Assembly: GCA_029939445.1 (NCBI GenBank)
Contig: JAOZSY010000111.1
Span: 1 to 8,704, forward strand
Direction: 5' to 3'
Length of the DNA stretch: 8,704 nucleotides
Source of the DNA: Bacteroidales bacterium
Lineage (GTDB): Bacteria > Bacteroidota > Bacteroidia > Bacteroidales > UBA1556
In this document: positions 1 to 6,048 of the stretch, piece by piece
Layout of the letters: each line of letters begins with the position of its first letter
How positions within the stretch are numbered: position 1 is the stretch's first letter
The notes under the pieces: model-generated
The model's database searches: none
Told to the model about the DNA's origin: nothing
The model's input: only the letters and a program-made list of their open reading frames with translations
Position numbers and translations under genes: made by a program

Positions 1-965
1 GTCGTTATCCTGCATTTGGTAATCTAGTGCCTCGTGATGTTGCATCGCGTGCTGCTAAGGAGCGTTGTGATGCTGGTTATGGTGTAGGACTAGGAACTGG
101 TCTTGCTGTTTATCTTGACTTTAGCGAAGCTATTGGCCGTTTAGGCAAGAGCGTTGTTGAGGCTCGTTATGGTAACCTTTTCCAGATGTATGAGAAAATA
201 GTTGATGATAATCCTTACGAAACTCCTATGATGATTTATCCAGCTATTCACTATTCTATGGGTGGACTTTGGGTAGATTATAATCTTATGACAACTATAC
301 CTGGTTTATATTCAATTGGTGAGGCTAACTTCTCTGATCATGGTGCTAACCGTCTTGGTGCTTCGGCTCTAATGCAAGGTTTGGCTGATGGTTATTTCGT
401 ACTTCCATATACTATTGCTGATTATTTATCAGATCAAATTCATGTGCCACGTTTTACTGGTGATGAGAAAGAATTTAACGAAGTACTAGGTGAAGTTCAA
501 GCTAAGATAGATAAATTGATGAACATTAAAGGAACTAAGACAGTGGATTCATTTCATAAGCAGCTTGGTCATATAATGTGGGAAAATGTTGGAATGGCTC
601 GTAATGCAGAAGGTTTGAATAAAGCCTTAGTAGAAATTCCTAAGTTACGTGAAGAATTCTGGAAGGATGTAAAAATCCCTGGCGATACTGCAGAGTTTAA
701 TGTAGAGCTTGAAAAAGCTGGTCGTGTTGCAGATTTCCTTGAGCTAGGAGAATTGATGGCTCGTGATGCTTTAGACCGTACCGAAAGTTGTGGTGGTCAC
801 TTCCGTGAGGAAAGTGCTACTGAAGAAGGTGAGGCTAAACGTGATGATGAGAATTTTGCTTATGTTTCTGCATGGGAATATAAAGGCGATAATGTTCCTC
901 AAGAATTGCACAAAGAGAATTTAACTTTTGAAGCCATTGAGTTGGTACAACGTAACTATAAATAA
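1..965 (+). CDS. sdhA: Succinate dehydrogenase / fumarate reductase flavoprotein subunit, 3' part (5' end outside window)
   Basis: This is the FAD-carrying catalytic subunit that interconverts succinate and fumarate on the cytoplasmic face of the membrane complex. The open frame enters from the left edge (first full codon at 3, reading RYPAFGNLVPRDVASR) and ends at TAA 963-965. About 320 residues are present, roughly half of the usual 640 or so, so the N-terminal FAD-binding half is missing only because of the window edge. Visible family landmarks are the active-site Arg in LVPRDVASR (codon 33), the substrate-binding His in HYSMGG (codon 249) and the Arg in GANRLG (codon 351), followed by the helical and C-terminal domains. 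The next gene, sdhB, starts 14 bases downstream, so the two are co-transcribed. In Bacteroidota the complex is usually the B-type sdhCAB, with a di-haem cytochrome b gene upstream and menaquinone as partner; sdhC would lie left of the window (inference). Sequence alone does not fix the physiological direction, so frdA is an equally valid name. Confidence 0.95.
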   Translation, partial: RYPAFGNLVPRDVASRAAKERCDAGYGVGLGTGLAVYLDFSEAIGRLGKSVVEARYGNLFQMYEKIVDDNPYETPMMIYPAIHYSMGGLWVDYNLMTTIPGLYSIGEANFSDHGANRLGASALMQGLADGYFVLPYTIADYLSDQIHVPRFTGDEKEFNEVLGEVQAKIDKLMNIKGTKTVDSFHKQLGHIMWENVGMARNAEGLNKALVEIPKLREEFWKDVKIPGDTAEFNVELEKAGRVADFLELGELMARDALDRTESCGGHFREESATEEGEAKRDDENFAYVSAWEYKGDNVPQELHKENLTFEAIELVQRNYK

Positions 966-979
966 GAAAGATAAGAATT

Positions 980-1738
980 ATGGATTTAACACTAAAAATA
1001 TGGCGCCAAGCCAATACCAATGCAAAAGGTAAGATGGTTGACTATAAAGTTGCTGGCGTTTCTCCTGACAGCTCTTTCTTTGAGATGTTGGATGTACTTA
1101 ACCAAGGTATAATTGAAGAAGGTGGCGACCCTGTAGCTTTCGATCACGATTGTCGTGAGGGAATCTGCGGTACATGTAGCCTTTATATTAATGGACGACC
1201 ACATGGCCCTGATACAGGAATTACTACTTGTCAGCTGCATATGCGTAAGTTCAAAACTGGCGATACAATTTATATTGAACCTTGGAGAGCGAAAGCTTTT
1301 CCTATTATTAAGGATTTGATTGTAAATCGTGGTGCTTTTGATGAAATTATTCAAGCAGGTGGTTATATCTCAGTGAATACTGGTGGTGTGCCTGATGCAA
1401 ATTCTATTCCTATACCTAAAGTTGATTCGGATACTGCAATGGATGCTGCTTCTTGTATTGGATGTGGTGCTTGTGTAGCAACCTGTAAAAATGCTTCAGC
1501 AATGTTATTCGTTGCAGCTAAGGTTTCTCAATTTGCTCACCTTCCACAAGGTAAAATTGAAGCTAAGCGCCGTGTGCAAAATATGGTTGCTACTATGGAT
1601 GAGCTAGGTTTCGGAAATTGCTCTAATACTTATGCTTGTGAGCAAGAATGTCCTAAGGAAATTTCTGTTTCGCATATAGCTAAAATGAATAGAGAATTTT
1701 TTGCTGCTAAGCTAATTGCTGATGTAAAGGATAAATAG
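980..1738 (+). CDS. sdhB: Succinate dehydrogenase / fumarate reductase iron-sulfur subunit
   Basis: This electron-transfer subunit passes electrons between the FAD of SdhA and the membrane quinone site through three Fe-S clusters. The 252-residue protein is full length. The N-terminal ferredoxin-like domain carries the [2Fe-2S] cysteines C58, C63, C66 and C84 (CREGICGTC, then TTC). The C-terminal domain carries C159, C162, C165 and C224 for [4Fe-4S], and C169, C214 and C220 for [3Fe-4S]; the spacings match the family (CIGCGACVATC, CSNTYACEQECP). No ligand is missing. The ATG at 980 lies 14 bases after the sdhA stop, preceded by A-rich sequence (AAGAAAGATAAGAATT) and no strong Shine-Dalgarno, as is usual in Bacteroidota. 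A terminator follows within 20 bases of the stop, so sdhB is the last gene of the operon. The short SdhB form next to this SdhA type fits the B-type, menaquinone-linked complexes. The name frdB would be equally acceptable. Confidence 0.96.
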   Translation: MDLTLKIWRQANTNAKGKMVDYKVAGVSPDSSFFEMLDVLNQGIIEEGGDPVAFDHDCREGICGTCSLYINGRPHGPDTGITTCQLHMRKFKTGDTIYIEPWRAKAFPIIKDLIVNRGAFDEIIQAGGYISVNTGGVPDANSIPIPKVDSDTAMDAASCIGCGACVATCKNASAMLFVAAKVSQFAHLPQGKIEAKRRVQNMVATMDELGFGNCSNTYACEQECPKEISVSHIAKMNREFFAAKLIADVKDK

Positions 1739-1757
1739 AAAATTCTTTAAAATATAT

Positions 1758-1797
1758 GAAAGCCATCATTCTTTAATTAGATTGAGGGCTTTTTTTT
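1758..1797 (+). terminator. Intrinsic terminator of the sdh operon
   Basis: The arms AAAGCC (1759-1764) and GGCTTT (1787-1792) pair, and TCA/TGA (1766-1768 with 1783-1785) extends the stem past one mismatch. An eight-T run (1790-1797) follows directly. It starts 20 bases after the sdhB stop. The stem is modest and the loop large, so efficiency is uncertain. Confidence 0.7.
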
Positions 1798-1847
1798 GTG
1801 GGTTATTCTAAGATTATTTTATGTTTGGGCTAAAGCCCGCATTGTAT

Positions 1848-1902
1848 TCATTAGGCATGGCTGTCATCCTGAGTTTGCCGAAGGAAATCCCCTGCCTAAT
1901 GA
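1848..1902. repeat. GTCATCCTGAG-type stem-loop repeat
   Basis: A perfect 10-bp inverted repeat, TCATTAGGCA (1848-1857) and TGCCTAATGA (1893-1902), encloses 35 bases. The enclosed part contains GTCATCCTGAGTTTGCCGAA (1863-1882) followed by GGAAATCC. Words of the form GTCATCCTGAG...GAAGGA are, from general knowledge, a very common intergenic repeat in Bacteroidota and some other phyla. Its function is unknown to me. When translated it yields spurious peptides resembling ISFGKLRMT. Confidence 0.65.
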
Positions 1903-2038
1903 TGTGTCGGAGAGGGTGAATTATTATATATAAAATATTGTGTGTACTATTATGTGTGATTGTTTTATGATTTTGGGAATTGGACACATCCATTGGGGTG
2001 GTGACCGCTATTGTTGTTGGATTTAAAAATGGATAATA

Positions 2039-2062
2039 AGGGGTGGCATTTATGCCATCCCT
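2039..2062. repeat. 11-bp palindromic hairpin
   Basis: AGGGGTGGCAT (2039-2049) pairs with ATGCCATCCCT (2052-2062), with one G-T wobble and a 2-base centre. No T-run follows on either strand, so it is not an intrinsic terminator. It fits a REP-type structural unit within the surrounding repeat cluster. Confidence 0.6.
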
Positions 2063-2115
2063 ATTAAAATTATACGTAAATGGGGCTTTAGCCCAAATAT
2101 TTTTAATACATACCA

Positions 2116-2141
2116 ATGGCTTTAGCCATATAAAAATATGG
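2116..2141. repeat. Overlapping palindromes ATGGCTTTAGCCAT and CCATATAAAAATATGG
   Basis: The first palindrome (2116-2129) has 6-base arms. It shares its last four bases with a second one (2126-2141, arms CCATAT/ATATGG, 4-base loop), so only one could form at a time. The GGCTTTAGCC core is the same as in the terminal repeat at 2083-2094 (GGGCTTTAGCCC), which links it to the same repeat family. Confidence 0.5.
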
Positions 2142-2253
2142 AATAAGAATATTGGATATTACAATAACTAAATATTATTATTCATAGTTTTATAGCTAAA
2201 TTTTTTGTTTTTTTGCAGTCTGAAATATTATTAATAAATAGAACATTATTATC

Positions 2254-3693
2254 ATGAAAAGAACTATAATAAAAAACTTATTGAAGTCTGAAGATTTCGA
2301 CCGTACAGTTGTTGTAAAAGGTTGGATTAGAAATCGTAGAGGGAGTAAGAATGTAGCTTTTATAGCTCTTAATGATGGTTCTACAATTAATAATATTCAA
2401 GTTGTAGTAGATTTTTCTGAACTTGGCGAAACCATTATGGATGGCGTAGGCGTAGGCGCTTCTCTTTCTGTAGAGGGGGAGTTGATTGAGTCGCAAGGTG
2501 GCGGCCAAAAGATGGAAGTTGTTGCTAAGAAACTTGTGGTGCTTGGTAATGCTGACCCAAAAGAATATCCACTACAACCAAAGAAACACTCTTTGGAATT
2601 TCTTCGTGAGATAGCTCATTTACGATTTCGAACTAATACTTTTGGTGCTATTACTCGTATTCGTCATGCTATGATTTTTGGTGTTCATCAATTTTTTAAC
2701 GATAGAGGATTTTATAATATTCATACACCAATTATTACGTCTTCTGATGCAGAGGGAGCAGGAGAGATGTTTCAAGTAACTACCTTGGACGAAAAAAATC
2801 CACCTTTAACCGAGGATGGAGAGATAGATTATAAAAAAGATTTTTTTGGAAAGAAAACTAACCTTACTGTAAGTGGACAGCTAGAGGCTGAACTTGCTGC
2901 ATTGGCAATGGGTCAGGTTTATACTTTTGGGCCTACTTTCCGCGCTGAGAACTCAAATACTACTCGTCACTTATCAGAATTTTGGATGATTGAGCCTGAA
3001 GTTGCTTTTAATGATATTGTCGATAATATGGACCTTGCTGAGGATATGCTTCAGTATTTAGCTAAGTATGCCTTGGATAATTGTATGGATGATATTCAGT
3101 TTCTATCAAAACGCCTTCAAGAGGAAGAAAAAGGTAAGAAAGAGGCTGATCGTTCAATGGAACTTATTGAAAAGCTTAACTTTGTTGTTGATAATAAGTT
3201 TGAGCGGGTAACTTATACTGAGGCTATTAATATCCTTAGAAATTCTAAACCTAATAAGAAAAAGAAGTTTAGCTATATAATTGAAGGTTGGGGTGCAGAT
3301 CTACAATCTGAGCATGAGCGTTATTTGGTTGAGAAGCATTTCAAAAAGCCAGTTATTCTTATTGACTATCCTGCAAATATCAAAGCTTTTTATATGAAGC
3401 TTAATGATGATGGTAAAACAGTTCGTGCTATGGATATTCTTTTCCCTGGAATTGGTGAAATAGTTGGTGGTTCAGAACGAGAATCTGATTTAGAAACTCT
3501 TAAATCTAAAATGGATGCCTTGGATATTCCTCAAGATGAAATGTATTGGTATCTAGATACTAGAAGATTTGGCTCTGTGCCTCATAGTGGCTTTGGCTTA
3601 GGTTTTGAAAGACTGATGTTATTTGTTACTGGTATGGGCAATATCCGCGACGTAATTCCTTTTCCTCGGGCTCCTAAGCAAGCTGAGTTTTAG
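2254..3693 (+). CDS. asnS: Asparaginyl-tRNA synthetase
   Basis: This class IIb aminoacyl-tRNA synthetase attaches asparagine to tRNA-Asn in the cytoplasm. The 479-residue protein is full length. An N-terminal OB-fold anticodon-binding domain covers roughly residues 17-95 (VVVKGWIRNRRGSKNVAFI). The catalytic domain follows: motif 1 around P159 (IHTPIIT), motif 2 at 229-249 (FRAENSNTTRHLSEFWMIEP) and motif 3 at 446-453 (GFGLGFER). The GSERE loop is at 406-410, and the C-terminus IRDVIPFPRAPKQAEF is typical of AsnRS. AspRS is excluded by the motif 2 sequence and the lack of a GAD insertion domain. A short acidic, lysine-rich insertion (about 181-203) sits between motifs 1 and 2; I recall this in other Bacteroidota AsnRS and do not treat it as abnormal. 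The ATG at 2254 is preceded by AT-rich sequence without a clear Shine-Dalgarno. The gene stands alone between the repeat region and a strong terminator. Its presence implies direct charging of tRNA-Asn. Confidence 0.98.
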   Translation: MKRTIIKNLLKSEDFDRTVVVKGWIRNRRGSKNVAFIALNDGSTINNIQVVVDFSELGETIMDGVGVGASLSVEGELIESQGGGQKMEVVAKKLVVLGNADPKEYPLQPKKHSLEFLREIAHLRFRTNTFGAITRIRHAMIFGVHQFFNDRGFYNIHTPIITSSDAEGAGEMFQVTTLDEKNPPLTEDGEIDYKKDFFGKKTNLTVSGQLEAELAALAMGQVYTFGPTFRAENSNTTRHLSEFWMIEPEVAFNDIVDNMDLAEDMLQYLAKYALDNCMDDIQFLSKRLQEEEKGKKEADRSMELIEKLNFVVDNKFERVTYTEAINILRNSKPNKKKKFSYIIEGWGADLQSEHERYLVEKHFKKPVILIDYPANIKAFYMKLNDDGKTVRAMDILFPGIGEIVGGSERESDLETLKSKMDALDIPQDEMYWYLDTRRFGSVPHSGFGLGFERLMLFVTGMGNIRDVIPFPRAPKQAEF

Positions 3694-3712
3694 AGCGGCT
3701 TAATTATAAGAC

Positions 3713-3756
3713 AAAAAAAATAGTCATTTGTTTAAATACAAATGACTATTTTTTTT
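3713..3756. terminator. Bidirectional intrinsic terminator between asnS and the convergent T9SS cargo gene
   Basis: This is a perfect 19-bp inverted repeat: A8 plus TAGTCATTTGT (3713-3731) pairs with ACAAATGACTA plus T8 (3738-3756) around the 6-base loop TTAAAT. Read on either strand, the hairpin ends in eight Ts. It lies 19 bases past the asnS stop and 20 bases past the stop of the minus-strand gene, so it can serve both. Confidence 0.92.
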
Positions 3757-3776
3757 GAAATAAACTTTCGTAAGTT

Positions 3777-4943
3777 TTATTTTACGATTAACGATTTAGA
3801 TGAGATAGTATTTCCAGTTTCATCATAGATAGTAATAAAATATATTCCCGCATTTTTTATTACTTCAGGGCTTTGTATTTTAGAGCTAACTCTATATTCA
3901 GACACCTTTTGTCCTGAAGAATTAAAAATACTTACCAATGAACCTTGCTCTGCAATAATATTAAATACTTCATTTTTACCTACAGGATTTGGATATATTA
4001 TGGAATTATCTGTAGTGTTCTGATTAACTGCTACTGAGTTTGAATATTCGAATTTACCATCAAAATCAACTTGCATTAAGCGATAATATACTGTAGAATT
4101 AATAGTATTATAATCGTAATATGTATAGTTTATGGTTTTATTTGAATTGCCAGCACCTGTTTTAGTATCTATGGTCTTAAAGTTTTTATTATCAGTAGAG
4201 CGTTGAATCTCAAAATAACTATTGTTTATTTCAGAGGCTGTAGCCCAGTTAAGAACATTCATTGTGCTAAGTTTCTCAGCAGAGAAACTTATTAGTTCAA
4301 TTGGTAAAGTTCCATCAGAAGATTCGTCATATATTTGAAATTGATATAAGCTAGCAGTAGATGAGCCAGATCCGTCCATTTCAACGCCCACAAATGCATT
4401 CCCTGAAGCAGTAGACCAATCTAGAGATTCTCCTGCAGTAGTAGTATTAGATGCTTTTAGGTTATTGTTTTCATATACTTCCATAACTCCTGTAGCTTTA
4501 TCATATGAAACTTTAACAAGTACTCTGACATTACTTGTTAAATTGAATCCAGTGTTGAAAATAATTGTACTAGCATTATTAGTTACCTTATATTCAATTT
4601 TAACTTGACCTCCATCCATATGGAATTTGAAATCATCCATTTCGAAGAAAGTAGCAAAGCTTTCAAGTCGCATATAATCGAAAGAGAATGTTACACTTTC
4701 CAAATTCTCAAAATCCGCTCTTGGAATCTCCAAGTCTATTCCAGTAGAGCCTCCAGAGTGAATAAAATACACCCCTCCACCTGATGCTAATCTAGCATCG
4801 CTTGTATTATAACTTAATCCATCATTGCCAATGGCAGCAACTTTAAGGTCAGCAACAAGAAAATCAAATTGGCTAACTAATGTTTGGGCATTAGACATTA
4901 CTTGTGAAAAAAGTAAAATAAAAAGTAAAATATATGTTTTCAT
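3777..4943 (-). CDS. Secreted beta-rich protein with T9SS type A C-terminal sorting domain
   Basis: I place the start at the ATG 4941-4943, giving 388 residues. The first 20 residues, MKTYILLFILLFSQVMSNAQ, are a good Sec signal peptide, with cleavage expected after NAQ. An upstream in-frame TTG at 4997 would add 18 residues before the signal and lies inside a likely promoter box. Residues about 21-210 are rich in beta-strand patterns and resemble a LamG/concanavalin-type fold (weak, by pattern only). Residues about 213-305, starting LPIELISFSA and containing YYRLMQVDFDGKFEYSN, form the fibronectin-like module common just before T9SS tails. Residues about 317-388 (IYPNPVG ... AGIYFITIYDETGNT ... 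SKSLIVK) are the type A sorting domain that directs export across the outer membrane and anchoring or release. No catalytic motif is visible; binding or adhesion is a guess. The gene is monocistronic, between its own promoter and a shared terminator. Confidence 0.88.
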   Translation of the reverse strand: MKTYILLFILLFSQVMSNAQTLVSQFDFLVADLKVAAIGNDGLSYNTSDARLASGGGVYFIHSGGSTGIDLEIPRADFENLESVTFSFDYMRLESFATFFEMDDFKFHMDGGQVKIEYKVTNNASTIIFNTGFNLTSNVRVLVKVSYDKATGVMEVYENNNLKASNTTTAGESLDWSTASGNAFVGVEMDGSGSSTASLYQFQIYDESSDGTLPIELISFSAEKLSTMNVLNWATASEINNSYFEIQRSTDNKNFKTIDTKTGAGNSNKTINYTYYDYNTINSTVYYRLMQVDFDGKFEYSNSVAVNQNTTDNSIIYPNPVGKNEVFNIIAEQGSLVSIFNSSGQKVSEYRVSSKIQSPEVIKNAGIYFITIYDETGNTISSKSLIVK

Positions 4944-4994
4944 AATTATTTTTTTATATAAATCTTGATAAAATACTAAATCAAAATTAATGCG

Positions 4995-5024
4995 CAAATG
5001 TAATGGATTATTTATTACAGAAAA
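4995..5024 (-). promoter_or_regulatory. Candidate Bacteroidota promoter for the T9SS cargo gene
   Basis: On the minus strand TACATTTG (4995-5002) matches the -7 consensus TAnnTTTG exactly. TTTT (5021-5024) sits 18 bases upstream as an imperfect -33 TTTG box. The expected transcript start near 4988 leaves a leader of about 45 bases before the ATG at 4943. The same TACATTTGC string occurs before hflX. Confidence 0.55.
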
Positions 5025-5137
5025 GTTAAAAAAACTATATTATCATCGCGAGTGTAAATATAAGAAATACAGGTAGATATGTGTTATTTAAATTTTAGTT
5101 TTGAATTACTTAGTAATATAATAATTCTAATGATTCC

Positions 5138-5983
5138 TTAAAAAACTCTATTTCCAATTTCCATAGCCTTTAAAATCGCCTCATTATTGGTTTTGGTTTC
5201 GTCACTTTTTTCTTTGGCGAAATCCAGCAAATCTAGAGTGTCCAAATTGCCCATAAGAGCTTTTCCACTCATTGGGCAACCTCCTAATCCACCGATTACT
5301 GTATCAAAACTTCGGCATCCATTATCGTAAGCGGCACTTACTTTGCTATGCCAATTATCTTTTGTAGTATGCAAATGTACTCCAGGGTTTAAGTTCGGAA
5401 ATTCTGCTTGTAATGCATTGAAACTTTTTGCAATATCGTTGGCAGAGCCATCGCCTGTTGTATCTGCTAGTATTAGCTCCGATACTCCCATTTTAAGTAG
5501 TTTTTCTGTCCAGCTAAGCAGAATATCGGTATTCCATTTGTCGCCATAAGGATTGCCAAAAGCCATGGCAATATAAAATTTTAGATTACGATTTTTCTGA
5601 ACGCAAAGGTCAATAAGTTGGTCACTTAATAATTGTACTTTATCAAAATTTGAATTAATATTCTTCTTTAAAAATGATTCTGAAATTGAGAAAGGAAATA
5701 CTAGCCCATCTATATTGTCATGTTCAAAAGCTCTGTTAGCACCACCAAGGCTTCCAATGGTACTTACTATCTCAGTATTATTGCCATTAGTGTTTAGTTG
5801 TTCTATTACTTCGGCGCTATCGCGCATCTGTGGTATAGCTTTTGGCGATACAAAACTTCCAAAATCAATGGTATCGAAACCTACCTTAAGCAATGCATTT
5901 AAGTAATCAACTTTATGTGCCGTGGGAATAAACTTTTGTATTCCCTGCATTGCATCACGCGGTGTTTCTAGTATTTTTATCAT
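5138..5983 (-). CDS. Hydroxymethylglutaryl-CoA lyase-like protein (HMGL family, DRE-TIM metallolyase)
   Basis: Family members cleave HMG-CoA to acetyl-CoA and acetoacetate at the end of leucine breakdown, using a divalent metal in a TIM barrel in the cytoplasm. The 281 residues cover the whole barrel; the usual length is about 300. Landmarks are PRD at 8-10 (catalytic Arg9, metal ligand Asp10), FGSFVSPKAIPQM (41-53), GNPYGD (143-148), ADTTGDG (173-179), the metal-binding pair H203/H205 in VHLHTT, the loop cysteine C236 in GLGGCP, and GN (245-246). The signature after PRD is AMQ instead of the canonical GLQ. From memory this PRDAMQG form is a recurrent Bacteroidota subfamily, so its substrate may differ from HMG-CoA; other acyl-CoA lyase or aldolase activities are possible. 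The ATG at 5983 lies 65 bases after the hflX stop on the same strand with no terminator between, which suggests co-transcription. No leucine-catabolism gene is next to it. Confidence 0.82.
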   Translation of the reverse strand: MIKILETPRDAMQGIQKFIPTAHKVDYLNALLKVGFDTIDFGSFVSPKAIPQMRDSAEVIEQLNTNGNNTEIVSTIGSLGGANRAFEHDNIDGLVFPFSISESFLKKNINSNFDKVQLLSDQLIDLCVQKNRNLKFYIAMAFGNPYGDKWNTDILLSWTEKLLKMGVSELILADTTGDGSANDIAKSFNALQAEFPNLNPGVHLHTTKDNWHSKVSAAYDNGCRSFDTVIGGLGGCPMSGKALMGNLDTLDLLDFAKEKSDETKTNNEAILKAMEIGNRVF

Positions 5984-6048
5984 TCTTTAAAAAATTGATA
6001 TTACTATTCCTAAAACCTATTAACTTATGGTTGCAACTAAGTATTTTA

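Larger units (their letters stand above)
1821..2100. repeat. Possible dispersed element bounded by an 18-base inverted repeat
   Basis: Bases 1821-1838 (ATGTTTGGGCTAAAGCCC) match the reverse complement of 2083-2100 at 17 of 18 positions, with 15 continuous matches (1824-1838 against 2083-2097). Each end is itself a near-palindrome GGGCT-NN-AGCCC. The 280-base interior carries the GTCATCCTGAG stem-loop (1848-1902), a 7-bp pair ATCCATT/AATGGAT (1988-1994 and 2028-2034) and an 11-bp hairpin (2039-2062). It has no transposase gene. The arrangement resembles a REPIN- or MITE-like non-autonomous element, moved if at all by a transposase encoded elsewhere. I saw no clear target-site duplication, so mobility is inference. 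Confidence 0.5.
1798..2253. other. Repeat-rich intergenic region between sdhB and asnS, no credible gene
   Basis: This 456-base stretch separates the sdh terminator from asnS. Its left and middle parts (1821-2141) are packed with palindromes and inverted repeats, listed separately. Its right part (about 2142-2253) is very AT-rich and must hold the asnS promoter and leader. The closest promoter-like match there is TAAATTTT at 2197-2204, one base off TAnnTTTG and without a convincing -33 box, so I do not call it. The only long open frame (minus strand, 1814-2116) runs through the repeats and looks like an artefact. Confidence 0.75.

Noticed and set aside
835..1354. Minus-strand open frames opposite sdhA and sdhB (835-1020, 992-1354)
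   Set aside because: They lie opposite well-conserved coding sequence with intact Fe-S ligands and show no family features.
1814..2116. 100-residue open frame on the minus strand
   Set aside because: It runs through the palindromes and the GTCATCCTGAG repeat, translates the repeat into the usual ISFGKLRMT-like peptide, and has no convincing domain or ribosome site.
2442..2459. GGCGTAGGCGTAGGCGCT short tandem repeat
   Set aside because: It encodes GVGVGA inside the asnS OB domain and is explained by coding sequence.
2278..2508. Minus-strand open frame opposite the asnS OB-fold region
   Set aside because: It is antisense to a certain gene, and its composition reflects the reverse reading of asnS codons.
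4944..4997. N-terminal extension of the T9SS cargo gene to an upstream TTG
   Set aside because: It would put 18 charged residues before the signal peptide, and the TTG overlaps the TACATTTG promoter-like box.
5105..5117. Palindrome ATTACTTAGTAAT downstream of the lyase gene
   Set aside because: It has 6-base AT-rich arms with no T-run; it is too weak to call a terminator or operator in such AT-rich DNA.
5343..5906. Two plus-strand open frames (5343-5549, 5715-5906) opposite the lyase gene
   Set aside because: They are antisense to conserved HMGL-family motifs, with no start context and serine/leucine-rich low-information sequence.
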